56,103 nt of DNA from Kineococcus sp. TRM81007 (GCF_022669155.1 NZ_JALBVB010000051.1:65667-121769), one strand, 5' to 3'; numbered from the stretch's first letter, positions 26,662-36,742 are shown. The notes: generated by a model not told the origin, from the sequence alone. Numbers and translations are program-made.

Positions 26662-26679
26662 TGTGCACGACCTGTGCAC
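26662..26679. repeat. Paired TGTGCAC sites between glmS and coaA
   Basis: TGTGCAC occurs at 26662-26668 and again at 26673-26679, 11 bases apart, that is one helical turn, in the divergent glmS/coaA region. It is a possible operator; no binding protein is known from the sequence. Confidence 0.35.
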
Positions 26680-26805
26680 GGCCACCCGTGCGGGTGCACC
26701 CGTCCGGCCGGGTGGGTGACGCGGGGGCGCGGCGGGCGACGCCGGGGCGGCCGACGGTCGGGCGGGTGCCCGGTGCACCGCGCGGCAGCGGGTACCGTGC
26801 CGCCG

Positions 26806-27837
26806 GTGAGCTCGGCCGGACCCTTGCCCGGGACGTCGCCCGCGCCGGTCAGGCAGCCGGCCGTGCCCGACCCCTCCCGCGACGGCCCCCGCGAGGGGCC
26901 CCGCGAGACCTCCCCCTACGTGGTGCTCGACCGGGCCGAGTGGAGCCGGCTGCGCGCCGCCACCCCGCTGACCCTCACCGCCGAGGACGTCGCGCGGCTG
27001 CGCGGCCTGGGCGACCGGGTCGACCTGCACGAGGTGGAGGAGGTGTACCTGCCGCTGTCGCGGCTGCTGACGCTGTACGAGAGGGCCGCCGGGAGCCTGC
27101 ACGCGGCGACGTCCACGTTCCTGGGTGAGCGGGCACGGCGCACGCCGTTCGTCATCGGCGTCGCGGGGTCGGTGGCGGTCGGCAAGTCCACCACGGCGCG
27201 CGTGCTGCGCGAGCTGCTGTCGCACTGGCCGGAGACGCCGCGCGTGGAGCTGGTCACCACGGACGGGTTCCTGCTGCCGAACGCCGAGCTGGAGCGGCGC
27301 GGGCTGCTGGAGCGCAAGGGCTTCCCGGAGTCCTACGACCGCCGGGCGCTGCTGCGGTTCGTCTCCGCGGTGAAGTCCGGGGCGGCGGAGGTGCGCGCGC
27401 CGGTGTACTCGCACCTGACGTACGACATCGTCCCCGGCGAGGAGACCGTGGTGCGCCGCCCCGACGTGCTCATCGTGGAGGGCCTGAACGTGCTGCAGCC
27501 GGCGCGGGTCCGCGCCGACGGCACGCAGGGCGTGGCCGTCAGCGACTACTTCGACTTCTCGCTCTACGTCGACGCGCGCACCGACGACGTGCGCTCCTGG
27601 TACGTGTCGCGGTTCCTGGAGCTGAGGCGCACCGCGTTCAACCGCCCGCAGTCGTACTTCCGCCGCTACGCCGCCCTCAGCGACGAGGAGGCCGTGGCGC
27701 GGGCGCAGCGGATCTGGGCGGACATCAACGAGCGCAACCTCGTGGAGAACGTGCGTCCCACCCGTGGCCGGGCCACGTGCGTGCTGCGCAAGGGCCCGGA
27801 CCACTCCGTGCAGCAGGTGCGGCTGCGCAAGCTCTGA
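26806..27837 (+). CDS. coaA: Pantothenate kinase, type I
   Basis: The product is 343 aa from GTG at 26806. It phosphorylates pantothenate with ATP, the first and usually rate-setting step of CoA synthesis. The P-loop [12 protein letters not shown] is at 118-129. [23 protein letters not shown] and [12 protein letters not shown] are the CoaA pattern. The first about 35 residues are Pro-rich and unlike other family members. TACCGT ends 7 bases before the GTG and no ribosome site is seen, which suggests a leaderless transcript. It meets the convergent GNAT gene after 10 bases, with no room for a separate terminator. Confidence 0.95.
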   Translation: MSSAGPLPGTSPAPVRQPAVPDPSRDGPREGPRETSPYVVLDRAEWSRLRAATPLTLTAEDVARLRGLGDRVDLHEVEEVYLPLSRLLTLYERAAGSLHAATSTFLGERARRTPFVIGVAGSVAVGKSTTARVLRELLSHWPETPRVELVTTDGFLLPNAELERRGLLERKGFPESYDRRALLRFVSAVKSGAAEVRAPVYSHLTYDIVPGEETVVRRPDVLIVEGLNVLQPARVRADGTQGVAVSDYFDFSLYVDARTDDVRSWYVSRFLELRRTAFNRPQSYFRRYAALSDEEAVARAQRIWADINERNLVENVRPTRGRATCVLRKGPDHSVQQVRLRKL

Positions 27838-27847
27838 GCCCGCCGCG

Positions 27848-28945
27848 TCAGCGGGCCACCCCGGCCGCCACGCCCCCCGCGGCGGCCCGCACCGCCTCCA
27901 GGGGCGCCTCCAGCTCCTCGACGACCTCGTCGCAGCGGAACCCGAGTGCCTCGTTCACCGCGACCATCGGCGCGTTGGACGCGGCGTTCCAGGTCGTGAC
28001 CCGCTCGGCACCGGGCACGTCGTGCAGCGCCGCCCGCAGGCACGCCACCTTCAGCAGCAGCCCGAGGCGGTGGCCGCGGTGCTCGCGCACCACGAGGGTG
28101 TCGTGCTGCAGCAGCCGCTGCGGCTCGTGCCGGGAGTTCACCAGCACCGTGTACCCGACGGGTTCGCCGCCCGGGGCCAGGGCCAGCGCCGTCCACCACC
28201 GCCGGCCCTGCGCGGTGCGCAGCACCTCCCCCTCACGCACCCGGGTGGCGTCCCACACCTCCGGGGTGGTGCTCAGCTCCCCCCGGGGGGCGTCGGTGCT
28301 CATCCGCGACGCCAGGTGCGCGATCGCGTCGACGTGCTCCTGCGGCGCGGGGCCGGCCCAGGTCCGCACCGCGTACCCGGTGGCGCGCGGGGCGGCGGCG
28401 CGCTCCAGCTCGTCCAGCAGCCCCGGGCGCGGCGGGAGGAGCAGCTGGCGGCGGACGACGGCCTGGGCGACGGCGAACCCCCACGCGGTCGCGGCGGCCG
28501 AGCCGGGCCAGTCGCCGGCGGCCACGCCCACCGGACGCTCCGTCGTGGAGCGCACGCGGGTGCGGCCGGCCGCGGCGGCCACGTCCAGGCCGGCGCGCAG
28601 CAGCGCGGTGCCCACCCCGCGGCGACGGTGGGCGGGGACGACCGCGGCGTCGACGATCGCCAGGTGCGCGTTGTCGTGCACGGGCAGCCACACCTCGGCC
28701 GCGCCGAGCGCCGCCCCGGCGGCGTCGCGCGCCAGCAGCAGGTGGATCCGGTCGTCGACGGTGCCGTGCTCCAGCTGGGCTCGCCGCTCCCCCGGCTGCC
28801 ACAGCGCCGGGTCGGCGCGGCCGTGGGACTCACCGGCGGCCTGCGCGGCGTACCAGTCGTCGAAGTGCTCCGCCGCCCACGCGGCGCGGGCGGGGTCGTC
28901 GGTGCTGGTGGTCAGGACGTGCACGTCACCAGTGAGCCAGGGCAC
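27848..28945 (-). CDS. Tandem GNAT-domain acetyltransferase
   Basis: The product is 365 aa from a GTG start. Two GNAT halves are visible. The first has VVPAHRRRGVGTALLRAG as acetyl-CoA motif (about 108-125). The second has VVREHRGHRLGLLLKVACL (about 285-303) and ends NAPMVAVNEALGFR. The layout recalls mycothiol synthase MshD, but the sequence fits the broader tandem GNAT group of Streptomyces and relatives with unknown substrates. No transport signal is seen. Function is unassigned beyond N-acetyl transfer. Confidence 0.82.
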   Translation of the reverse strand: MPWLTGDVHVLTTSTDDPARAAWAAEHFDDWYAAQAAGESHGRADPALWQPGERRAQLEHGTVDDRIHLLLARDAAGAALGAAEVWLPVHDNAHLAIVDAAVVPAHRRRGVGTALLRAGLDVAAAAGRTRVRSTTERPVGVAAGDWPGSAAATAWGFAVAQAVVRRQLLLPPRPGLLDELERAAAPRATGYAVRTWAGPAPQEHVDAIAHLASRMSTDAPRGELSTTPEVWDATRVREGEVLRTAQGRRWWTALALAPGGEPVGYTVLVNSRHEPQRLLQHDTLVVREHRGHRLGLLLKVACLRAALHDVPGAERVTTWNAASNAPMVAVNEALGFRCDEVVEELEAPLEAVRAAAGGVAAGVAR

Positions 28946-28995
28946 CCGCGGTGCGGGCGAGGGGTTTTCCGGTGCGGGCGCTGCGCCCAGGGGCG

Positions 28996-30351
28996 TCAGA
29001 GCGCCAGGCGCTCGCGCACCACGCCCGCCAGGCGGTCGGCGACCTCCTGGGCGTGCTCGGTGCGCGCGGCCTCGACCATGACGCGCACGAGCGGTTCGGT
29101 ACCGCTGGGACGCAGCAGCACGCGGCCGGTCTCGCCCAGCTCGGCCTCGGCCGCCGCGACGGCCTCGCGCAGGTGCTCGTCCTGCCCGGTGCGGGACTTG
29201 TCCACGCCGCGCACGTTCACGAGGACCTGCGGCAGGCGCTGCACGACGCCCGCCAGGTCGGCGAGCGAGCGGCCGGTGCTCGCCACCCGCGCCAGCAGGT
29301 GCAGGGCCGTGAGGACGCCGTCGCCGGTGGTGGCGTGCGCGGGCAGGACGACGTGGCCGCTCTGCTCACCGCCGATGCTCCAGCCGCCGGCACCCAGCGC
29401 CTCGAGCACGTAGCGGTCCCCCACGCCCGTCTCCACCAGCCGCACTCCCTCGCGCTGCATGGCCAGCCGCAGGCCGAGGTTGCTCATCACGGTCGCCACG
29501 AGGGTGGACTCGCGCAGCTCCCCGCGCTCGCGCATCGCCAGCGCCAGCACGGCGAGGATCTGGTCGCCGTCCACGACCTGGCCGGTCGCGTCCACGGCGA
29601 GGCAGCGGTCGGCGTCGCCGTCGTGCGCGATGCCGACGTCGGCGCCGTGGGCGAGGACGGCCTCGGTGAGCGGGCCGAGGTGGGTGGACCCGCAGCCGTC
29701 GTTGATGTTCAGCCCGTCGGGGTGGGCGAACAGGGTGGTCACGCGCGCCCCGGCCTCGGCGAGCACGCGCGGGGCGATGGCGCTGGCCGCCCCGTTGGCG
29801 CAGTCCACGACGACGTGCAGGCCGTCCAGCCGGTTCGGCAGGGTGGACAGCAGGTGCGCGGCGTAGGTGTCGGCGGCGTCCTGCTCGACGTCCGGGCCGG
29901 CGTGCACGCGGCCGACCGCGGCACCGGTGGGACGGCGGCCGCCGCCGGCGCGGAACTCCCGCTCGACGGCGTCCTCGACCTCGTCGGGCAGCTTGGTGCC
30001 GCCGCGGGCGAAGATCTTCAGCCCGTTGTCCGGCATGGGGTTGTGCGAGGCGGACAGCATCACGCCGAAGTCGGCGCCGGTGACGTCGACGAGGTGGGCC
30101 AGCGCGGGGGTGGGCACCACGCCCACGTCCAGCACGTCCACGCCGGCGCTGGCGAGCCCCGCCACGACGGCCGCGGACAGGAACTGCCCGGACACGCGCG
30201 GGTCCCGGGCCACGAGGGCGCGCGGGTGCGCGGCCCCACCCGGCGCGGCGAGCACCGTCGCCGCCGCCACGGACAGGCCGAGGGCCGTTTCCGCGGTCAG
30301 GTCGACGTTCGCCAGACCCCGCACCCCGTCGGTGCCGAAGAGCCGCCCCAC
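28996..30351 (-). CDS. glmM: Phosphoglucosamine mutase
   Basis: The product is 451 aa. The GTG at 30351 is preferred because GGGGGACGG lies just upstream and the protein then begins [12 protein letters not shown] like other GlmM. An upstream TTG at 30375 would add eight residues. The active Ser is in [13 protein letters not shown], the metal loop is DGDADR, and the sugar motif is GGEQSGH. It converts GlcN-6-P to GlcN-1-P, the step after GlmS. It is separated from the rplM-rpsI unit by a 14-bp terminator, so it needs its own promoter. Confidence 0.97.
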   Translation of the reverse strand: MGRLFGTDGVRGLANVDLTAETALGLSVAAATVLAAPGGAAHPRALVARDPRVSGQFLSAAVVAGLASAGVDVLDVGVVPTPALAHLVDVTGADFGVMLSASHNPMPDNGLKIFARGGTKLPDEVEDAVEREFRAGGGRRPTGAAVGRVHAGPDVEQDAADTYAAHLLSTLPNRLDGLHVVVDCANGAASAIAPRVLAEAGARVTTLFAHPDGLNINDGCGSTHLGPLTEAVLAHGADVGIAHDGDADRCLAVDATGQVVDGDQILAVLALAMRERGELRESTLVATVMSNLGLRLAMQREGVRLVETGVGDRYVLEALGAGGWSIGGEQSGHVVLPAHATTGDGVLTALHLLARVASTGRSLADLAGVVQRLPQVLVNVRGVDKSRTGQDEHLREAVAAAEAELGETGRVLLRPSGTEPLVRVMVEAARTEHAQEVADRLAGVVRERLAL

Positions 30352-30390
30352 GCGTCCGTCCCCCACTCGGTCCAATGCTTCTCGACGCCA

Positions 30391-30424
30391 CGACGGCCCC
30401 GGGGTTCTCCCCCCGGGGCCGTCG
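30391..30424 (-). terminator. rplM-rpsI operon terminator
   Basis: CGACGGCCCCGGGG (30391-30404) pairs perfectly with CCCCGGGGCCGTCG (30411-30424) around a six-base loop. It lies 38 bases after the rpsI stop and before glmM. Confidence 0.8.
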
Positions 30425-30462
30425 CGGTGTGAGCTGTGCGTGCCCGCGGGTGCGGGCGCGGA

Positions 30463-30960
30463 TCAGCGCTTGCTGAACTGCGGCGCCTTGCGGGCCTTCT
30501 TCAGACCGGCCTTCTTGCGCTCGATGGCGCGCGGGTCGCGGGTCAGGAACCCGGCCTTCTTCAGCGCCGGGCGGTTCGCCTCGAGGTCGACCGCGTTGAG
30601 CGCACGGGCCACGCCCAGGCGCAGCGCACCGGCCTGGCCGGAGGAGCCACCGCCGTGGATGCGGGCGATGACGTCGAAGGACCCCTCGAGCGCGGTGACC
30701 CGGAACGGCTCGTTGACGAGCTGCTGGTGCACCTTGTTCGGGAAGTAGCTCTCCAGCTCACGGCCGTTGATCGACCACTTGCCCGAGCCGGGGACGATGC
30801 GCACGCGAGCGACGGCCTCCTTGCGGCGGCCGGTGGCCCCGCCGGGGGCGATCACGCTGCTGCCGCCGGTCTGCGGCTGCGCGGACTCGCTGGTGTAGGT
30901 GCCGGTGAACTCGTCGGACTCGGTGATGTCGTCGACGGTCTCGGTGGTGTACTCGGCCAC
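30463..30960 (-). CDS. rpsI: Ribosomal protein S9
   Basis: The product is 165 aa from a GTG start with GAGGAG. The S9 core starts at [15 protein letters not shown] (about residue 44) and ends in the conserved basic tail [12 protein letters not shown], whose last Arg contacts P-site tRNA. The first about 43 residues are acidic and Thr/Ser-rich ([13 protein letters not shown]). This is a disordered extension common in actinobacterial S9 and absent from E. coli. It follows rplM by 35 bases. Confidence 0.97.
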   Translation of the reverse strand: MAEYTTETVDDITESDEFTGTYTSESAQPQTGGSSVIAPGGATGRRKEAVARVRIVPGSGKWSINGRELESYFPNKVHQQLVNEPFRVTALEGSFDVIARIHGGGSSGQAGALRLGVARALNAVDLEANRPALKKAGFLTRDPRAIERKKAGLKKARKAPQFSKR

Positions 30961-30995
30961 GGTTCTCCTCAGTCAGTTCGCAGTGGGGGTAGCGC

Positions 30996-31439
30996 TCACT
31001 GCGCGACCTGGGTCAGCTCGAAGGGCTGCGGCTGCTGCGCCGCGTGCGGGTGCTCCGGGCCGGCGTAGACCTTGAGCTTGGACAGCATCTGCCGTCCCAG
31101 CGAGTTCTTCGGCAGCATCCCGCGGACGGCCTTCTCCACGGCCTTCTCGGGGTTCTGCTCCAGCAGGTCCACGTAGCTCGTGGCCTTCAGGCCGCCGGGG
31201 TACCCGGAGTGGCGGTAGGCGATCTTCTGCTCGCGCTTGGCCCCCGTCAGGGCCACCTTGGCGGCGTTGACGATGACGACGAAGTCGCCGCCGTCGACGT
31301 GCGGCGCGAAGGTCGGCTTGTGCTTGCCGCGGAGGAGGGCGGCCGTCTGCGACGCGAGGCGACCCAGGACGACGTCCTCCGCGTCGATGACGAGCCAGCG
31401 GCGGTCGATGTCGCCGGGCTTCGGGGTGAACGTGCGCAC
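30996..31439 (-). CDS. rplM: Ribosomal protein L13
   Basis: The product is 147 aa from GTG at 31439, the length of the family. [30 protein letters not shown] begins the protein. [15 protein letters not shown] and [14 protein letters not shown] are conserved rRNA contacts. It is an early-assembly large-subunit protein that binds 23S rRNA. GAGGAG is 14 bases upstream of the GTG, rather far, so initiation may be weak or depend on leader structure. First gene of the rplM-rpsI operon. Confidence 0.97.
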   Translation of the reverse strand: MRTFTPKPGDIDRRWLVIDAEDVVLGRLASQTAALLRGKHKPTFAPHVDGGDFVVIVNAAKVALTGAKREQKIAYRHSGYPGGLKATSYVDLLEQNPEKAVEKAVRGMLPKNSLGRQMLSKLKVYAGPEHPHAAQQPQPFELTQVAQ

Positions 31440-31545
31440 GGGGCTTGCCCATCTCCTCGAGACGATTGCGGAACGGGCCCGCGCTCGGGGCCGTCTGCTC
31501 CGGGTTTCCGGGCGGACAGGCACTGCGTGGGCACAACGACCAATG

Positions 31546-31575
31546 ACGTTACCCGGCCCGGTACCGAAGGGTCAA
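31546..31575 (-). promoter_or_regulatory. Predicted rplM-rpsI promoter
   Basis: TTGACC (31570-31575) and TAACGT (31546-31551) on the minus strand are 18 bases apart. The -35 context GTTTTGACCC is the same as in the rpsL promoter at the right end of the window. The start of rplM is about 107 bases downstream. Confidence 0.7.
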
Positions 31576-31602
31576 AACGGCTGCGCGCCGCACCGGGGTG
31601 GA

Positions 31603-33285
31603 TCAGCGGGCGCGCGCCACCCGCGCCACGTCCCACACGGGCTCGGCGCTCTCGACGACCCGCCCGTCGGCGCCGAAGACGAGGAAGCGGTCGAAGCCGC
31701 GGGCGAACCAGCGGTCGTGGGTCACCGCCACCACGGTGCCCTCGAACGAGGCCAGCGCCTGCTCCAGCGCCTCGGCCGAGTGCAGGTCGAGGTTGTCGGT
31801 GGGCTCGTCCAGCAGCAGCAGCGTGGCGCCGGACAGCTCCAGCAGCAGGATCTGCAACCGGGCCTGCTGCCCGCCGGACAGGTGCTCGAAGCGCTGCTCG
31901 GCGGCCCCCGCCAGCCCGTAGCGGTCCAGCGCCCGCGCGGCCGCCTCCCGGTCCAGCCCGGCGCGGTGGGCGGTGCCGCGGTGCAGCACGTCCAGCAGCG
32001 TGCGGCCCACCAGCGCGGGCTGCTCGTGCGTCTGCGCGAACCAGCCGGGCCGCACCCGCGCGCCCAGCCGCACGGCGCCCGCGTGCGGCACCGCTGCGAC
32101 GGGGTGCTCGTCGACGGGGGCGTGCTCGGGGTCGGGGTCGGAGCCCCCGGCCGCCAGCAGCCGCAGGAAGTGCGACTTGCCCGAGCCGTTGGAGCCCAGG
32201 ACCGCCACCCGGTCGCCCAGGTGCAGCTCGGCGTCGAACGGCCGCATCAGGCCGGTCAGCTCCAGCCCCTCGCACACCACGGCCCGCTTGCCGGTGCGGC
32301 CGCCGCGCAGGCGCATCCGCACGTCCTGCACCGCCGGCGGCGCCTGCGGCGGCCCCGCCTCCTCGAACCTCGCCAGCCGCGTCTGCGCCGCGGCGTAGCG
32401 CGAGGCCACGCCGTCGTTGAACTTCGCCTTCTCACGCAGCGCCAGCACCAGGGCGCGCAGCTTCACGCGCTCCTCGTCCCAGCGCCGTCGCAGCTCCTCC
32501 AGCCGCTCCCCGCGCGCGGTGCGGGCCTCGCCGTAGGTGGCGAAGGAACCGCCGTGCACCCACGAGACGGCACCCAGCGCACCGGGCTCCAGCGTGACGA
32601 TGCGGTCGGCGGCGGCGGACAGCAGCTCGCGGTCGTGGCTGACCAGCAGCACCGACTTGGCCGTGGCCCGCAGCTGCTCCTCCAGCCACCGCTTGCCCGG
32701 CACGTCGAGGTAGTTGTCCGGCTCGTCCAGCAGCAGGACCTCGTCGGGCCCGCGCAGCAGCGCCTCCAGCACCAGCCGCTTCTGCTCCCCGCCCGAGAGC
32801 GTGCGCACCAGGCGGTGCCGGCAGCCCTCGAAACCCGTCCCCAGCGCGGCGGTGGTGCACTCGTCCCAGCCGACCTCGGCGTCGTAGCCGCCGACGTCGG
32901 CGTAGTCGGCCAGGGCCTGCGCGTAGCGCATCTGCTCGCGCTCGGCGTCCGTCTCCAGCATCGCCGCCTCGGCGGCGTCCACGGCCGCGGCGGCCGCGCG
33001 CAGCGGCGCCGGGGCCACGGAGACCAGCAGCTCGCCGACGGTGGTGGCGTCGCGCAGCGACCCGACGAACTGCCGCATGACGCCGAGGCCGCCGCTGCGG
33101 GCGATGGCCCCGGACTGGACGGGCTCGTCACCGGCGACCAGCCGCAGCAGCGTCGTCTTGCCGGTGCCGTTGGGGCCGACCAGCGCGGTGGTGGTGCCGT
33201 CGGCGACGCGGAAGGTCACCTCGTGCAGCAGGGGGCGGCCGTCGGGCAGCTCGTGGCTGACGGCCTGGACGTCGACGTGGCCCAC
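31603..33285 (-). CDS. ABC-F family ATPase
   Basis: The product is about 560 aa from GTG at 33285 (start not certain). Two ABC domains have Walker A GPNGTGKTT and GSNGSGKS, signatures LSGGEQKR and LSGGQQAR, and Walker B LLLDEPDNYLD and LLLDEPTDNLD. There is no membrane domain, and the charged interdomain linker (about 245-310) is the ABC-F mark. ABC-F proteins act on the ribosomal E-site. Some rescue stalled ribosomes and some give antibiotic resistance, and sequence alone does not separate these here. It stands as a single gene between the SixA-type gene and rplM. Confidence 0.92.
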   Translation of the reverse strand: MGHVDVQAVSHELPDGRPLLHEVTFRVADGTTTALVGPNGTGKTTLLRLVAGDEPVQSGAIARSGGLGVMRQFVGSLRDATTVGELLVSVAPAPLRAAAAAVDAAEAAMLETDAEREQMRYAQALADYADVGGYDAEVGWDECTTAALGTGFEGCRHRLVRTLSGGEQKRLVLEALLRGPDEVLLLDEPDNYLDVPGKRWLEEQLRATAKSVLLVSHDRELLSAAADRIVTLEPGALGAVSWVHGGSFATYGEARTARGERLEELRRRWDEERVKLRALVLALREKAKFNDGVASRYAAAQTRLARFEEAGPPQAPPAVQDVRMRLRGGRTGKRAVVCEGLELTGLMRPFDAELHLGDRVAVLGSNGSGKSHFLRLLAAGGSDPDPEHAPVDEHPVAAVPHAGAVRLGARVRPGWFAQTHEQPALVGRTLLDVLHRGTAHRAGLDREAAARALDRYGLAGAAEQRFEHLSGGQQARLQILLLELSGATLLLLDEPTDNLDLHSAEALEQALASFEGTVVAVTHDRWFARGFDRFLVFGADGRVVESAEPVWDVARVARAR

Positions 33286-33367
33286 GGGGGTCAGTCTGCC
33301 CCGGCGCGGGCGGCGGGCGCCGCCGGTCCCCCCGCCGCCGCCGTTCGCGCGGTGGCGGCGCGCACGA

Positions 33368-33850
33368 TCACGCGCGGGCCGTGTGCGCCGCGCGCAGCGT
33401 GCAGCTGGTGGTGTCGGCGTCGGCCCACTCCCCCGCCACGTCGAGCACCGCGACACCGCAGGTGCGCAGCTGCTGCACCTCGCCGGTGAGCGCCTCCAGC
33501 AGGTCGGACAGGCCCGGGTTGTGGCCGACCAGGACCACGACCGACTCGGGACGGTCGGTGTCCAGCCCGCGCACCAGGCGCAGCAGGTCCCCCACGGAGG
33601 CCTCGTAGACCCGCTCCTCGTCCACGATCGACGGCTCGACGCACCAGGCGTCCAGCAGGCGTGCCGTGGTCTCCTCCGTGCGGCGCGAGGGGGAGGTCAC
33701 CAGCAGGTCGGGGGCGGCGACGTGCTCGGACAGCCAGCGACCGGCGGCGGCCGCGTCCGCGCGACCCCGCTCGGTGAGGGGGCGGGCGATGTCCTGCAGG
33801 CCGAGGGGGGTGTCCGCCTTGCCGTGGCGGACGAGGACGAGCGTGGGCAC
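33368..33850 (-). CDS. SixA-type histidine phosphatase
   Basis: The product is about 160 aa from GTG at 33850. It is a histidine phosphatase of the small SixA branch: LVLVRHGKAD at the N-terminus with the catalytic RHG His, then RPLTERGRADAAAAG, TSPSRRTEETA-like and VVLVGHNPGLSDLL with the second catalytic His. SixA in E. coli dephosphorylates phosphohistidine in phosphotransfer proteins. Substrates in actinobacteria are mostly unknown. The gap to truA (about 97 bases upstream) carries short CGTGCCGCGC direct repeats. Confidence 0.87.
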   Translation of the reverse strand: MPTLVLVRHGKADTPLGLQDIARPLTERGRADAAAAGRWLSEHVAAPDLLVTSPSRRTEETTARLLDAWCVEPSIVDEERVYEASVGDLLRLVRGLDTDRPESVVVLVGHNPGLSDLLEALTGEVQQLRTCGVAVLDVAGEWADADTTSCTLRAAHTARA

Positions 33851-33947
33851 GACGCAAGACTGCCCCACCGCCCCCGGCGCCCGGCAGGCACCCCCGCGCA
33901 CCGCGGGCGCGGCCGCGCCGCGCCGTGCCGCGCCGTGCCGCGCGGGG

Positions 33948-34823
33948 TCAGCGCGGCCGCAGAGGGTCCTCGGCGGCCGGCGGCACGGGCAGCGAGCGCA
34001 CGGCGCGCGCCTCGCGGGCGCGGGCGGCCAGGTCCGCCTCGGGCGGGTAGGCCACCTCCTCCAGGCACAGCCCGTGCGGGGCGACGACGGCGACGGCCGG
34101 GTCGCGCACCCCGCGCAGCAGCACCTGCGCCGGCCAGTCGGGGCCGCGGCGGCCGTCGCCCACGGCCAGGACGGCGCCGACGAGGGCGCGCACCATCGAG
34201 TGGCAGAAGGCGTCGGCGCGCACGTCCGCCACGAGCAGCCCGGCGTACGGGCCCTCCCGCTCGCGCCGCCACGAGTGCGCCAGCAGCGTGCGCACGGTCG
34301 TGGCCCCCTCGCGGGGCCTGCAGTAGGCGGCGAAGTCGTGCAGCCCGACCATCGCGCGGGCGGCGGAGTCCATCGCGGCCACGTCGAGCGGGCGCCGGTG
34401 GTGCAGGACGTGGGAGCGCAGCAGCGGTGGCGCACCGGACGGGTCGTCGCAGACGCGGTAGGCGTAGCGGCGGCGCAGCGCGGAGAAGCGCGCGTCGAAG
34501 CCGTCGGGCGCGGTCGCGGCGCGGTGCACGCGCACGTCGGGCGGCAGCACGCCGGCCAGGCGCCGCACCAGGGCGGTACCCGGCTCGGAACCGGAGCGGC
34601 CGGGAGCCGCCTCCCAGGCTGCGCGGGGCACGTCCACGTGCGCGACCTGCCCGCGGGCGTGGACACCGGCGTCGGTGCGGCCGGCGACCGTCAGGCGCGG
34701 GGCGGGGTCCAGCCGCAGCACGCGCCCCAGGGCGCGCGTCAGCTCGCCCTGCACGGTGCGCAGGCCCGGCTGCTCGGCCCACCCGGCGAAGCCCGCGCCG
34801 TCGTAGCCGAGGTCGAGCCGCAC
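33948..34823 (-). CDS. truA: tRNA pseudouridine(38-40) synthase TruA
   Basis: The product is about 291 aa. GTG codons at 34832, 34829 and 34823 are all in frame. GGAGG abuts the first and is 8 bases from the third, which is therefore preferred. Asp51 in [16 protein letters not shown] is the catalytic residue. [16 protein letters not shown] and HDFAAYC are the TruA pattern. It makes pseudouridine at positions 38-40 of the tRNA anticodon arm. It lies behind the rplQ terminator, where truA usually sits in actinobacteria. Confidence 0.96.
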   Translation of the reverse strand: MRLDLGYDGAGFAGWAEQPGLRTVQGELTRALGRVLRLDPAPRLTVAGRTDAGVHARGQVAHVDVPRAAWEAAPGRSGSEPGTALVRRLAGVLPPDVRVHRAATAPDGFDARFSALRRRYAYRVCDDPSGAPPLLRSHVLHHRRPLDVAAMDSAARAMVGLHDFAAYCRPREGATTVRTLLAHSWRREREGPYAGLLVADVRADAFCHSMVRALVGAVLAVGDGRRGPDWPAQVLLRGVRDPAVAVVAPHGLCLEEVAYPPEADLAARAREARAVRSLPVPPAAEDPLRPR

Positions 34824-34859
34824 GCGCACCACCTCCGGGGCACCGGCCGGGTCGACGCG

Positions 34860-34898
34860 GACGAGCCCGCCCTCCCCTGCGGGGAGGACGGGCTCGTC
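34860..34898 (-). terminator. rplQ (alpha operon) terminator
   Basis: An 18-bp stem (34860-34877 with 34881-34898) with one G-T pair closes a 3-base loop. It lies 20 bases after the rplQ stop and marks the end of the infA-to-rplQ unit. Confidence 0.85.
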
Positions 34899-34918
34899 GC
34901 GGTGCGGGGAGGAGGCGC

Positions 34919-35515
34919 TCAGGCCTTCCCCTCCGTGCTCTCGTCGCTCGGGTCGGCCTCGGCGGCGTCGACCTCGGCACCGGTGTCGGCGCCGTCACCC
35001 TCGGGCAGGGTGTCGGGCTGGTCCACGCTGCCCGGCTCCACGGGCTCCTCCACCGCGGCCTGACCGGCCTCGGCGTCGGCGGCCACGGCGGCGGACGCCG
35101 CGGCGGCGCTCGCGGCGGCCTGCTCGGCCTCGCGGACGGTGGCCTGCTTCGGGCTGACCGGCTCCATGACGAGCTGGATGACCGCCATGGGGGCCTGGTC
35201 GCCCTTGCGGGGGCCGATCTTCACGATGCGGGTGTAGCCACCCTCGCGCTCGGCCATGGCCGGGGCGATCTCGGTGAAGAGGAAGTGCACGACGGACTTG
35301 TCGCGCACGGTCTTCATCACGTGGCGGCGGGACGCGAGGTCACCCTTCTTCGCGAAGGTGATCAGGCGCTCCGCGACCGGGCGCAGGCGCTTGGCCTTCG
35401 CCTCGGTCGTGGTGATGCTGCGGTGGTCGAAGAGCTGCGTCGCCAGGTTGGCGAGGATGAGCTTCTCGTGGGCCGGCCCGCCGCCGAGCCGCGGACCCTT
35501 GGTGGGGGTGGGCAT
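34919..35515 (-). CDS. rplQ: Ribosomal protein L17
   Basis: The product is 198 aa. The L17 core ([29 protein letters not shown] to about 118) is complete. The last about 75 residues are an acidic, Ala/Glu/Asp-rich tail ending [12 protein letters not shown]. The core family is about 120 aa. Long acidic L17 tails occur in several actinobacteria and are likely disordered on the ribosome surface near the exit tunnel. It is the last gene of the alpha operon, 60 bases after rpoA. Confidence 0.97.
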   Translation of the reverse strand: MPTPTKGPRLGGGPAHEKLILANLATQLFDHRSITTTEAKAKRLRPVAERLITFAKKGDLASRRHVMKTVRDKSVVHFLFTEIAPAMAEREGGYTRIVKIGPRKGDQAPMAVIQLVMEPVSPKQATVREAEQAAASAAAASAAVAADAEAGQAAVEEPVEPGSVDQPDTLPEGDGADTGAEVDAAEADPSDESTEGKA

Positions 35516-35575
35516 GGTTGTCGATCTCCTCGAAGGTCGCCGACACCCGGGTGGAGGGTGCCGGTCAGCGGACGG

Positions 35576-36589
35576 TCAGAGCTGCTCGTCCTCGGCGAAG
35601 GACGAGTCGTCCTCCTCGAAGTCGTTGACGGCGGTGCTCGGGTCGAACCCGGGCGGGGAGTCCTTGAGGTGCAGGCCCATGCCCGCCAGCTTGGCCTTGA
35701 CCTCGTCGATGGACTTCTGCCCGAAGTTGCGGATGTCGAGCAGGTCGGCCTCGCTGCGCGAGACCAGTTCGCCGACGGCGTGGATGCCCTCGCGCTTGAG
35801 GCAGTTGTAGGAGCGGACCGTCAGGTCCAGCGCCTCGATCTCCAGCGCGAGGTCGGCGGCGAGCGCGGCATCGGTGGGCGAGGGGCCCATGTCGATGCCC
35901 TCGGCCTCGACGTTCAGCTCGCGCGCCAGACCGAACAGCTCGACGAGCGTCTTGCCGGCGGAGGCGACGGCGTCGCGCGGGGTGATGGCGTGCTTGGTCT
36001 CGACGTCCACGACGAGGCGGTCGAAGTCCGTCCGCTGCTCGACGCGGGTGGCCTCGACCTTGTACGTCACCTTCAGCACGGGCGAGTAGATGGAGTCGAC
36101 CGGGATGCGGCCGATCTCCTGCTCGCCGGACTTGTTCTGGGCGGCCGAGACGTAACCGCGGCCGCGCTCGACCGTCAGCTCCATCTCGAGCTTGCCCTTG
36201 CCGTTCAGCGTGGCGATGTGCAGGTCCGGGTTGTGGACCTCCACGCCGGCCGGCGGCGCGATGTCGGCGGCCGTGACGGCGCCGGGCCCCTGCTTGCGCA
36301 GGTACATCACGACGGGCTCGTCGTGCTCGGAGGAGACGACGAGGTTCTTGACGTTGAGGACGATCTCGGTGACGTCCTCCTTGACCCCCGGCACGGAGGT
36401 GAACTCGTGGAGCACACCGTCGATGCGCAGGCTGGTCACTGCTGCGCCCGGGATCGACGACAGCAGGGTGCGACGCAGCGAGTTGCCCAGGGTGTAGCCG
36501 AAGCCGGGCTCGAGGGGCTCGATGACGAAGCGCGAGCGGTACTCGCTGACGACGTCTTCGGTGAGGGTGGGGCGCTGTGCGATCAGCAC
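35576..36589 (-). CDS. rpoA: RNA polymerase alpha subunit
   Basis: The product is 337 aa from a GTG start with AAGGA upstream. The N-terminal assembly domain (about 1-230) includes [19 protein letters not shown], the dimer interface. The C-terminal domain (about 250-320) has [22 protein letters not shown] and [14 protein letters not shown], which bind UP elements and activators. An acidic tail ([14 protein letters not shown]) follows. It sits between rpsK and rplQ. rpsD, which many bacteria have here, is missing. Confidence 0.98.
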   Translation of the reverse strand: MLIAQRPTLTEDVVSEYRSRFVIEPLEPGFGYTLGNSLRRTLLSSIPGAAVTSLRIDGVLHEFTSVPGVKEDVTEIVLNVKNLVVSSEHDEPVVMYLRKQGPGAVTAADIAPPAGVEVHNPDLHIATLNGKGKLEMELTVERGRGYVSAAQNKSGEQEIGRIPVDSIYSPVLKVTYKVEATRVEQRTDFDRLVVDVETKHAITPRDAVASAGKTLVELFGLARELNVEAEGIDMGPSPTDAALAADLALEIEALDLTVRSYNCLKREGIHAVGELVSRSEADLLDIRNFGQKSIDEVKAKLAGMGLHLKDSPPGFDPSTAVNDFEEDDSSFAEDEQL

Positions 36590-36661
36590 GGAGGTTCCTT
36601 CCCGCGGGCGTCCGCCATATGACGCCCCGCACGCCCGTCAGCATCGGTCCACCGACGGGGT

Positions 36662-36697
36662 CTGGCTGGTCTGGCTGGTCCGGCCGGTCCGGCCGGT
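36662..36697. repeat. Four tandem 9-bp units upstream of rpoA
   Basis: CTGGCTGGT twice (36662-36679) and CCGGCCGGT twice (36680-36697) are head to tail in the 162-base rpsK-rpoA gap. Units differ only by T/C changes. Function unknown; slippage is the likely origin. Confidence 0.6.
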
Positions 36698-36703
36698 CGG
36701 GAG

Positions 36704-36742
36704 GACGCCGGCCGCGCTCCCCCGTGGGGTGCGGCCGGCGTC
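36704..36742 (-). other. Hairpin between rpsK and rpoA
   Basis: GACGCCGGCCGC (36704-36715) pairs perfectly with GCGGCCGGCGTC (36731-36742). The loop contains a further CCCC/GGGG stem. It starts 10 bases after the rpsK stop. It could be an attenuator or a partial terminator that lets rpoA-rplQ be expressed at a different level. Confidence 0.6.

Noticed and set aside
26616-26805. glmS ribozyme or another riboswitch upstream of glmS
   Set aside because: The 190-base gap has no conserved glmS ribozyme core and no leader RNA of that kind is expected in actinobacteria; only short repeats are visible.
22701-27128. Plus-strand open frame of about 1475 codons
   Set aside because: It lies opposite nnrD, acpS and glmS, has Gly/Arg/Ala-rich low-complexity composition without any domain, and arises from lack of stop codons in GC-rich DNA.
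31603-33285. Antibiotic-resistance gene
   Set aside because: The protein is clearly ABC-F, but the drug-resistance subfamilies cannot be told from housekeeping ones by eye, and no biosynthetic or mobile context supports resistance.
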